This document shows, piece by piece, positions 1 to 5,728 of a DNA stretch of 7,861 nt; the stretch's first letter is position 1; every line of letters starts with the position of its first letter. Location of the stretch: positions 1 to 7,861 of the forward strand of contig QNAU01000055.1 in the NCBI GenBank assembly GCA_003641545.1. Direction: 5' to 3'. A model generated the notes under the pieces. It worked only from the letters and a program-made list of their open reading frames with translations, searched no databases and was not told where the DNA came from. The position numbers were made by a program, and so were the translations under genes. This stretch comes from Thermotoga sp. (GTDB lineage Bacteria; Thermotogota; Thermotogae; B21-G9).

Positions 1-43
1 CAATTTTTTCCTTGTTTTTCAATATCAATGAGAAGTTGGGATG

Positions 44-49
44 TATAAT
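44..49 (+). promoter_or_regulatory. Candidate -10 box upstream of the gmhA-like gene
   Basis: The hexamer TATAAT matches the sigma-70/SigA -10 consensus exactly and is directly preceded by TG (42-43), although without the usual one-base spacer of an extended -10. I see no convincing -35 hexamer at 16-18 bp. Initiation near position 56 would leave a leader of about 33 bases containing the Shine-Dalgarno site at 73-80. The T-runs at 5-10 and 15-19 could be the tail of an upstream terminator, but its stem, if any, is outside the window. Rated as a candidate only. Confidence 0.4.
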
Positions 50-72
50 AAAACCATCACTCAATTTCTTTG

Positions 73-80
73 AGGGAGGA
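73..80 (+). promoter_or_regulatory. Strong Shine-Dalgarno site for the gmhA-like gene
   Basis: AGGGAGGA lies 8 bases before the ATG at 89. It is a near-perfect match to the 16S rRNA 3' end and fixes this start. Confidence 0.75.
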
Positions 81-88
81 CATAGATC

Positions 89-679
89 ATGGATTCCACA
101 GTTGATAGGATCACAAGCGAGATCGAGGAAAGCGTTAATGTAAAAGTGAGCATGATGAAGGACAAGAAATTGATTGAAACGGTTTCCAAGATAATCGATG
201 AAATAGTATCCGCATTGAAGAGAGGAAGGAAGATATTGTTGTGTGGTAACGGTGGAAGTGCGGCAGATGCTCAACACTTCGCCGCTGAACTTGTTGGAAA
301 GTTTAGAAAGATCAGGAAGGCATTGTCAGCCGTATCTTTGACCGTGAACACATCGATTTTGACATCCATCGGTAACGATTTTTCCTTCGACGATGTCTTC
401 AAGAGACAGGTTGAGGCGATTGGAAAAAAAGGGGACATTTTGATAGCGATAAGCACGAGCGGGAACTCCAAGAACGTGATAGAGGCTGTGGAACAAGCCA
501 AGAAGATGGGTATATTCACGATCGGTTTCACCGGAAAAGATGGCGGAAAACTCGCAGAGATATGTGATATAGTTGTGAAGGTGCCAAGTTCAAGCACACC
601 AAGAATACAAGAGATGCATATAACTCTATTTCATGCAATATGTGGTATCGTTGAGGAGATCATAATCGCTCAGGGATGA
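89..679 (+). CDS. gmhA: GmhA-like SIS-domain phosphosugar isomerase (D-sedoheptulose 7-phosphate isomerase family)
   Basis: This 196-residue protein has the normal length of GmhA, which converts sedoheptulose 7-phosphate to D-glycero-D-manno-heptose 7-phosphate in the cytoplasm. Visible family motifs are CGNGGSAADAQHFAAEL (52-68), GNDFSFDD (95-102), the SIS phosphate loop STSGNS (122-127), TGKDGG (148-153) and RIQEMH (172-177). Residues H63, E67, Q174 and H182 have the same spacing as the metal ligands H61, E65, Q172 and H180 of E. coli GmhA, so an active isomerase is likely. The related non-catalytic DiaA type is the main alternative. It starts at ATG 89 behind a strong Shine-Dalgarno site. 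The next gene follows 3 bases after its stop, suggesting one transcript. No other heptose-pathway gene (kinase, phosphatase, nucleotidyltransferase) is visible here, so the in vivo substrate is uncertain. It is not MurQ: it is too short and has GmhA-type motifs. Confidence 0.85.
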   Translation: MDSTVDRITSEIEESVNVKVSMMKDKKLIETVSKIIDEIVSALKRGRKILLCGNGGSAADAQHFAAELVGKFRKIRKALSAVSLTVNTSILTSIGNDFSFDDVFKRQVEAIGKKGDILIAISTSGNSKNVIEAVEQAKKMGIFTIGFTGKDGGKLAEICDIVVKVPSSSTPRIQEMHITLFHAICGIVEEIIIAQG

Positions 680-682
680 GAG

Positions 683-1720
683 ATGATGATCGTGAAGTTG
701 AGCGAAATGGAAAGGTTGATCTTGGAAAGTATAGACAGGAAAATCTTCCCCGGCTGTGTTCTTTTGATCGGCAGTTCAGATGGGATAATGTATCACGAGG
801 CGTTCGGCGACAAAGCTTTGAAGCCTCACATCGAGCCTGCATTCAAGGACACAATTTATGACCTTGCAAGTTTGACGAAGGTTGTTGCAACCACAACCGC
901 GGTGATGATCCTCGTTGAGGAGGGAAAGTTGAGTGTCTACGATGATGTATCGAATTTCCTCGACGAATTCAAAGTGGGCTTGAAGAAGCGGATAAAGGTG
1001 TTCCACCTTCTAACTCATACATCCGGTTTACCTCCTTATACGGATGCTTGGAAAACCATGAAAGGTGAGAAACTTCTCGATCACATTCTCAACGTTTATC
1101 CAACGGGAAAGGTTGGAGAAGAAGTCATCTATTCCTGTCTGAATTTCGTGATCTTGATGAGAATCGTGGAGATCATCACGAACATGAGATTCGATGAATT
1201 CACCAAAAGAAGGATCTTTGAACCCCTAAGCATGGAGAAGACCTCCTTCAAACCTGGGGATGTATCGAATGTGGCTCCAACCTGTGAAAGGGAAGGAAAG
1301 ATCCTGAGGGGAGAACCGGACGATGAGATAGCGTATCATCTCGGTGGGATAAGTGGAAACGCTGGGTTGTTCTCCACCGCCGAGGATCTATACAAATTCT
1401 GCAGAATCTTTCTGAGAGGTTCTGAATTGATTCACGATGAGGTGAAGAAGTTCTTCATCAAAGGGAGAAATTTCAACGGTAGATTTCGTGCACTTGGATG
1501 GGCTGTTAAGGAGGATGGGGGATTCATGGGTGAGTTGGCAAGCGATGACGCTTTCGGTCACACCGGATTCACGGGCACATTCTTGGTCATTGATCCGAGG
1601 AAGGATCTATGCATCATCTTTCTATCCAACAGAACCCACGTGGAGAGGAGAAAAACGCTGAACGATATGTTCGTATTCAGGAGGAGGCTACACAATCTGG
1701 TGAATCTCATTTTCGGATGA
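683..1720 (+). CDS. Class C beta-lactamase-fold serine hydrolase (AmiE/YbbE- or esterase-like)
   Basis: This 345-residue protein belongs to the beta-lactamase class C / penicillin-binding-protein-like serine hydrolases. The nucleophile motif is S63-L-T-K66, within LASLTKVVATTTAVM. The second catalytic motif is Y150-S-C-L-N154, and the KTG-equivalent is H293-T-G295 in GHTGFTGT. Other family blocks are HLLTHTSGLPPY (108-119), GNAGLFSTAEDLYKF (225-239) and FLSNRTH (313-319). Known relatives with this motif set include B. subtilis AmiE/YbbE, which removes the peptide from MurNAc-peptides during wall recycling, and carboxylesterases; sequence reading cannot choose between them. I see no convincing N-terminal signal peptide, so a cytoplasmic location is inferred. 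The start is ATG 683, with ATG 686 equally possible, behind AGGGATGA at 672-679, which overlaps the gmhA stop. This implies translational coupling. The usual aspartate in the YSD-type motif appears to be cysteine 152. Confidence 0.8.
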   Translation: MMIVKLSEMERLILESIDRKIFPGCVLLIGSSDGIMYHEAFGDKALKPHIEPAFKDTIYDLASLTKVVATTTAVMILVEEGKLSVYDDVSNFLDEFKVGLKKRIKVFHLLTHTSGLPPYTDAWKTMKGEKLLDHILNVYPTGKVGEEVIYSCLNFVILMRIVEIITNMRFDEFTKRRIFEPLSMEKTSFKPGDVSNVAPTCEREGKILRGEPDDEIAYHLGGISGNAGLFSTAEDLYKFCRIFLRGSELIHDEVKKFFIKGRNFNGRFRALGWAVKEDGGFMGELASDDAFGHTGFTGTFLVIDPRKDLCIIFLSNRTHVERRKTLNDMFVFRRRLHNLVNLIFG

Positions 1721-1746
1721 TGGTTTTTCGCTCTCGATAGTTCCAA

Positions 1747-1755
1747 TGATATAAT
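1747..1755 (+). promoter_or_regulatory. Extended -10 promoter candidate for the ABC transporter genes
   Basis: TGATATAAT is an exact extended -10 element (TGN plus TATAAT). It sits in the only sizeable gap between genes, between the serine hydrolase stop at 1720 and the permease start at 1800. The -35 region is poor: TTCGCT at 1727-1732 would give 17-bp spacing, which an extended -10 tolerates. Initiation would fall near 1762, leaving a leader of about 38 bases with the Shine-Dalgarno site at 1785-1792. The box lies inside a 13-bp inverted repeat (1746-1758) that could double as a regulator site. Confidence 0.5.
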
Positions 1756-1784
1756 CATCTTTCGGATCTGGAAATATGGGAAAT

Positions 1785-1792
1785 AGGGAGGT
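1785..1792 (+). promoter_or_regulatory. Shine-Dalgarno site that selects GTG 1800 as the dppB-like start
   Basis: AGGGAGGT is a near-perfect Shine-Dalgarno site 7 bases before GTG 1800. The in-frame ATG at 1776 lies upstream of this site and has no comparable one of its own, so GTG 1800 is preferred. Confidence 0.75.
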
Positions 1793-1799
1793 TGTCATC

Positions 1800-2834
1800 G
1801 TGGTTTCATACATAATAAGGAGACTCTTACTTCTGCCACTCATTTTGTTTGGAGTCAGTTTGATAATATTCGGGATGCTCGAACTTTTGGGACCGGATAA
1901 ACTCGTCAGCGTTTACATAAGAGGACCTGAATCTGAGAAGGTCGCAGGTGCCGCGGAGAGGATCATAAAGAAATACGGGTTGGATCAACCCCTCCCGGTG
2001 AAATACGCCAAATGGGTTGGAAACATACTCAAGGGTGATCTCGGCTGGTCGCTGGTTGGAAAACAACCCGTTCTGAATGCCATTCTTTCGAGATTTCCCT
2101 ACACCTTAGAACTCGCTCTTTGGGCTATCGTTCCCGTTGTTTTCGTCGGTATATGGCTCGGTGTCGTGTCTGCCATACATCACAACAGATTTCTCGATCA
2201 TTTCCTGAGGGTGTTCGCCATCGTTGGATGGTCGTTTCCGGATTTCGTCTTCGGTCTGTTCATGATACTGATATTCTATTCCAAACTCGGTTGGTTCCCC
2301 CCAGGATATCTCAGCTACGAATCGGAAGAGATCGTCAGATCCGCGGAATTCATGAAGATCACCGGATTGGTGACCATAGATTCCCTCATAAACGGAAGGT
2401 TCGACGTGTTTCTCGACGCACTGAGACATCTCATAGCACCCGTCATAACCTTGGCTTATCTGTGGTGGGCTTACATACTTAGGATAACCAGATCCAGCAT
2501 GCTCGAAGTTCTGAGGAAGGAATACATAAGAACCGCACGATCCAAGGGTCTTCCCGAGGATGTCGTCATACACAAGCACGCCAAGAGGAACGCCTTGATA
2601 CCCGTCGCAACGGTCGCGGGGCAGATGATAATAGCCCTTCTCGCAGGAACGGTCATAATAGAAACTGTATTCAATAGGCCTGGACTCGGTAGATTCATGG
2701 CGACCGCTGCGACACAGCTCGATTACATGTCGATAATAGGTGGCGCACTGTTTTATTCTCTACTTCTGGTTCTTGGAAATCTCGTCGTCGATGTGTCCTA
2801 CGCGATAATAGATCCGAGGATAAGGTTGAAATGA
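1800..2834 (+). CDS. dppB: ABC transporter permease, DppB/OppB type
   Basis: This 344-residue integral membrane protein has the usual size of DppB/OppB, one of two transmembrane subunits of a peptide/oligopeptide (or oligosaccharide) importer. The N-terminus (SYIIRRLLLLPLILFGVSLIIF) gives the first membrane helix at about residues 8-28, followed by the typical extracytoplasmic loop ending in GDLGWSLVGKQPV (79-91). Further hydrophobic segments lie near 103-125, 138-162, 209-229, 268-290 and 311-335. The cytoplasmic EAA coupling loop, which docks on the ATPases, is EYIRTARSKGLPEDVV (241-256) and onward. The C-terminus DPRIRLK is characteristic of the family. The start is taken as GTG 1800 because of the strong Shine-Dalgarno site at 1785-1792; ATG 1776 would add 8 residues. 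The partner permease gene begins within about 10 bases of the stop. Substrate cannot be read from a permease. Confidence 0.92.
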   Translation: MVSYIIRRLLLLPLILFGVSLIIFGMLELLGPDKLVSVYIRGPESEKVAGAAERIIKKYGLDQPLPVKYAKWVGNILKGDLGWSLVGKQPVLNAILSRFPYTLELALWAIVPVVFVGIWLGVVSAIHHNRFLDHFLRVFAIVGWSFPDFVFGLFMILIFYSKLGWFPPGYLSYESEEIVRSAEFMKITGLVTIDSLINGRFDVFLDALRHLIAPVITLAYLWWAYILRITRSSMLEVLRKEYIRTARSKGLPEDVVIHKHAKRNALIPVATVAGQMIIALLAGTVIIETVFNRPGLGRFMATAATQLDYMSIIGGALFYSLLLVLGNLVVDVSYAIIDPRIRLK

Positions 2835-2844
2835 GGTGGTCGTG

Positions 2845-3717
2845 GTGGTCAAAAAAGAAGTGAAGAGAGTCGTGAAAAAATTTTTCAGAAATCCGACCGC
2901 ACTCATGGGGTTGATCCTCTTGATATTCTTCATAATTGTGGCGATATTGGCACCTGTCATATCGCCACCACAGGATCCGGATAATCCTTATAGAATCCCG
3001 ATAGCCACGTGGAGTTTGGAACCAAAACCCCCATCGCCCCAGCATCCGTTCGGTGTGATAGGGCAGAGGGATATATTCTACGGTGTCATCTGGGGAACGA
3101 GAACTGCGTTCAGGATCGGTTTGATAGTTGCCGGTGTATCCACGTTGATAGGTATAACAATTGGATCCATAGCTGGATACTTCGGTGGTTGGGTCGATGA
3201 GATTCTGATGAGGATAACGGACATATTCATGTCGATCCCGTTTCTGGTCGCTGCAATGGTTCTGACGACTATACTCGGTAAAGGGCTGGATAAGGTTATG
3301 ATAGCCATGATAACATTCGGATGGATGGCAACCGCGAGGCTGATCCGCGGAAACATACTTCAGGTAAAGGAAGAGCAGTTCATACTTGCTGCGAAAGCCT
3401 TGGGTGTGAAACATTTCGCCATAATAGTGAAACACATACTTCCCAACACCATATTCCCGGTCATCGTTCAGATATCCATGAGGATGGGATCACTCGTCAT
3501 AACCGCTGCTGCTCTGAGTTTCCTCGGTCTTGGAGCGGAGATGGGATACGCAGATTGGGGGACCCTGCTGAGCTACTCCAGAAACTGGCTGACGGATTTC
3601 GAGAAATCGTGGTTCGCCATAGTGTTCCCGGGAACTGCTATGGTCCTTTTCGTTCTGGCGTGGAATCTGGTTGGAGATGCCTTGAGGGATATATTCGATC
3701 CGAGACTCAGGGGTTGA
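2845..3717 (+). CDS. dppC: ABC transporter permease, DppC/OppC type
   Basis: This protein of about 290 residues is the second permease of the importer. It has a basic cytoplasmic N-terminus, a first helix at about 19-39, and the DppC/OppC loop [21 protein letters not shown] (63-83) that precedes the core helices. The EAA coupling loop is [20 protein letters not shown] (176-195). The C-terminus is [14 protein letters not shown] (277-290), typical of DppC. Three in-frame GTG codons (2836, 2842, 2845) compete as starts. GTG 2845 is chosen because GAGGTG at 2833-2838, overlapping the dppB stop, is then 6 bases away; the alternatives add 1 or 3 residues. The loop reads GQRD where GRD is usual (LGRD or similar), a minor change. 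It is followed 4 bases later by the first ATPase gene, so co-transcription and translational coupling are likely. Confidence 0.92.
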   Translation: MVKKEVKRVVKKFFRNPTALMGLILLIFFIIVAILAPVISPPQDPDNPYRIPIATWSLEPKPPSPQHPFGVIGQRDIFYGVIWGTRTAFRIGLIVAGVSTLIGITIGSIAGYFGGWVDEILMRITDIFMSIPFLVAAMVLTTILGKGLDKVMIAMITFGWMATARLIRGNILQVKEEQFILAAKALGVKHFAIIVKHILPNTIFPVIVQISMRMGSLVITAAALSFLGLGAEMGYADWGTLLSYSRNWLTDFEKSWFAIVFPGTAMVLFVLAWNLVGDALRDIFDPRLRG

Positions 3718-3721
3718 TAGA

Positions 3722-4732
3722 ATGAAGGATGTGCTGCTTCAGGTGAAAAATTTGAAAACCTATTTCTTCACGGAGGATGGTGTGGTGAAGGCAGTCGATG
3801 GGGTAAACTTCGAGGTTTACAGGGGAGAAACTCTGGGACTGGTCGGTGAATCCGGTTGTGGCAAGAGTGTCACCTCACTCTCGATCCTGAGACTTCTCGA
3901 TGAGAAGGGAAGGATTGTCGATGGAGAGATAATATTCGAAGGGAAGAACCTACTCGATCTGAGTGAGGAGGAAATGAGAAACATAAGGGGAAACGATATA
4001 GCGATGATATTCCAGGAGCCCATGGTTGCGCTGAACCCGGTTTACACGGTGGGTGATCAGATAATGGAAGCCATCATACTTCATCAAAAAGTTGGAAAGA
4101 ATGAGGCAAGAAAAAAGGCTATAGAGATGCTCAGAAAGGTTGGAATACCGGAACCTGAGAAGAGGATAGATGAGTATCCACACGAACTATCGGGTGGTAT
4201 GAGACAGAGAGCAATGATAGCGATGGCTCTATCCTGCCATCCAAAATTGCTCATAGCGGATGAACCGACGACAGCTTTGGACGTCACCATACAGGCACAG
4301 ATACTCGAGCTGATGAAGGAACTCCAGAAGGAATTCGGAATGTCGATCATCATGATAACACACGATCTCGGTGTCATAGCGGAGATGGCTGACAGGGTTG
4401 CGGTCATGTATGCGGGAAAGATCGTTGAATACGCCGATGTTAAAACGCTTTTCAAGGATCCAAAGCATCCCTACACCTGGGGTTTGATGAATTCCATCCC
4501 GAGGCTCGATGTGGAACAGGAAAAGTTGAAACCGATACCTGGTATCGTTCCGGATGCTTTGAACTTCCCCCCTGGATGTAAATTCCATCCAAGGTGTGAA
4601 TTCGCAACGGATAGATGTAGAAGCGAGGAGCCTGAAATAATCGAAGTTGAGAAGGATCACCTCATCGCGTGTTGGAATTGGGAAGAGCTCGAAAAGGTTA
4701 AAAAAATAAGAAGAATCGGTGATGCGGTATGA
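3722..4732 (+). CDS. dppD: ABC transporter ATP-binding protein, DppD/OppD type
   Basis: This 336-residue ATPase powers the importer from the cytoplasmic face. It carries the Walker A motif GESGCGKS (42-49), Q-loop Q98 in IFQEP, the signature LSGGM (156-160), Walker B LLIADEP (176-182) with catalytic E181, the D-loop ALD (185-187) and H-loop H214 in MITHD. All required nucleotide-binding residues are present. The C-terminal oligopeptide-transporter domain contains [10 protein letters not shown] (283-292) and cysteines C286, C292, C299 and C317. This spacing matches the cysteine set reported to bind a [4Fe-4S] cluster in a Thermoanaerobacter DppD. The ATG at 3722 follows AGGGGTTGA (3709-3717), which spans the dppC stop. 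Its last four bases overlap the start of the second ATPase (ATGA), so the two are probably produced in equal amounts as a heterodimer. Confidence 0.95.
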   Translation: MKDVLLQVKNLKTYFFTEDGVVKAVDGVNFEVYRGETLGLVGESGCGKSVTSLSILRLLDEKGRIVDGEIIFEGKNLLDLSEEEMRNIRGNDIAMIFQEPMVALNPVYTVGDQIMEAIILHQKVGKNEARKKAIEMLRKVGIPEPEKRIDEYPHELSGGMRQRAMIAMALSCHPKLLIADEPTTALDVTIQAQILELMKELQKEFGMSIIMITHDLGVIAEMADRVAVMYAGKIVEYADVKTLFKDPKHPYTWGLMNSIPRLDVEQEKLKPIPGIVPDALNFPPGCKFHPRCEFATDRCRSEEPEIIEVEKDHLIACWNWEELEKVKKIRRIGDAV

Positions 4733-5718
4733 GAGAAAAAGATGGTAAAAACAGGATACTGAGGGTGGAAAACCTCGTCAAGTATTTCCCAATAAGAGCT
4801 GGCGTGTTCAAGAGAATTGTTGCCTGGGTCAAAGCTGTAGATGGCGTTTCTTTCGACGTTTACGAAGGTGAAACCTTGGGATTGGTCGGAGAATCTGGAT
4901 GTGGTAAGACGACTGTGGGCATGACGATACTCAGGTTGTATGAACCGATGGGTGGAAAGGTTTATTTCAGGGATATAGACATGTTCAGCGCAAAGGGGGA
5001 AAGGTTGAGGAAACTCAGACAGAAGGTTCAGATAATATTTCAGGATCCATACAGTTCGCTGAATCCAAGGATGCGGGTCAAAAACATAATAGCGGAGGGA
5101 ATAAGAACTCACAAACTTGCGAGTGGTTCCGAACTCACGGACAGAGTTGCGGATCTTCTCAAAAAGGTTGGTCTCTCACCGGATCACATGAACAGGTTCC
5201 CGCATGAATTCAGTGGTGGACAGAGACAGAGGATAGGTATAGCGAGGGCATTGGCTGTAAACCCAGAGTTGATAATATGCGACGAAGCTGTTTCTGCATT
5301 GGATGTATCGATTCAAGCACAGATATTGAATCTGCTGAAGGATTTGCAGTCAGAGTTCAAGTTGACATATATATTCATATCCCATGCGTTGAACGTCATA
5401 AAGCATATAAGTGATAAGGTTGCGGTGATGTATTTGGGGAAGATAGTGGAATTGGCTGACAAGAAGAAGCTTTTCGACAATCCTCTGCATCCCTACACGA
5501 AGGCATTGATGTCAGCCATACCGATACCCGATCCGGAAGTTAGAAGGGAAAAGATCATCCTCAAAGGAGATGTGCCGAGTCCGATAAATCCTCCAAGTGG
5601 ATGCAGGTTCCACACGAGATGTCCATTTGCGAAAGACATCTGTAAGGAAGAGGAACCCGATCTGATCGAAATTGAGGAAGGTCACTTCGTCGCCTGTCAT
5701 TTCGCGGAAAAGTTCTGA
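4729..5718 (+). CDS. dppF: ABC transporter ATP-binding protein, DppF/OppF type
   Basis: This 329-residue ATPase is the partner of the preceding one. It has the DppF-type N-terminal insert [20 protein letters not shown] (19-38), Walker A GESGCGKT (54-61), Q105 in [13 protein letters not shown], the signature FSGGQ (161-165), Walker B LIICDEA (181-187) with E186, the D-loop ALD (190-192) and H-loop H219. The residue after H219 is alanine (ISHAL), where the family nearly always has aspartate (SHDL). The histidine itself is intact, so activity is probably kept. The C-terminal domain again has four cysteines, C292, C298, C305 and C323, with the same C-X5-C-X6-C-X17-C spacing as its partner. It starts at ATG 4729, overlapping the previous stop by four bases. 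The next gene begins 10 bases after its stop. Confidence 0.94.
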   Translation: MREKDGKNRILRVENLVKYFPIRAGVFKRIVAWVKAVDGVSFDVYEGETLGLVGESGCGKTTVGMTILRLYEPMGGKVYFRDIDMFSAKGERLRKLRQKVQIIFQDPYSSLNPRMRVKNIIAEGIRTHKLASGSELTDRVADLLKKVGLSPDHMNRFPHEFSGGQRQRIGIARALAVNPELIICDEAVSALDVSIQAQILNLLKDLQSEFKLTYIFISHALNVIKHISDKVAVMYLGKIVELADKKKLFDNPLHPYTKALMSAIPIPDPEVRREKIILKGDVPSPINPPSGCRFHTRCPFAKDICKEEEPDLIEIEEGHFVACHFAEKF

Positions 5719-5724
5719 GGTGAT
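5717..5724 (+). promoter_or_regulatory. Shine-Dalgarno site that selects GTG 5729 as the comM start
   Basis: GAGGTGAT is an exact match to the 16S anti-Shine-Dalgarno complement and overlaps the dppF stop codon (5716-5718). It favours GTG 5729 over the in-frame ATG at 5672, which lies inside dppF. Confidence 0.75.
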
Positions 5725-5728
5725 CCAC

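Noticed and set aside
424..434. A7-G4 run in the gmhA-like gene as a slippage or phase-variation site
   Set aside because: The frame reads cleanly through as Gly-Lys-Lys-Gly in a conserved region, and neither shifted product is meaningful. A single A7 is not enough evidence.
1707..1728. Possible terminator after the serine hydrolase (TCAT...ATGA followed by a T-run)
   Set aside because: The stem is only four base pairs, AT-rich, and separated from the T-run; too weak for an intrinsic terminator call.
2106..2579. Minus-strand open frame of 157 codons
   Set aside because: It is antisense to the central part of the DppB-like gene, with no family motifs; coding potential is explained by the + strand gene.
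2851..2885. A-tracts and an A6T5 stretch at the start of dppC as an internal promoter or frameshift site
   Set aside because: They encode the basic Lys-rich N-terminus and KKFF. There is no matching -35/-10 pair, and the frame is intact.
2695..3435. Long open frame of 246 codons on the minus strand
   Set aside because: It lies wholly antisense to the conserved permease genes. Its translation is rich in His, Tyr, Arg and Ser with no recognisable fold, and it has no plausible promoter or ribosome site. It is a shadow of biased codon use on the + strand.
3321..3725. Plus-strand open frame of 134 codons in another frame of dppC
   Set aside because: It covers the same bases as the well-conserved DppC C-terminal half, and its translation shows no domain.
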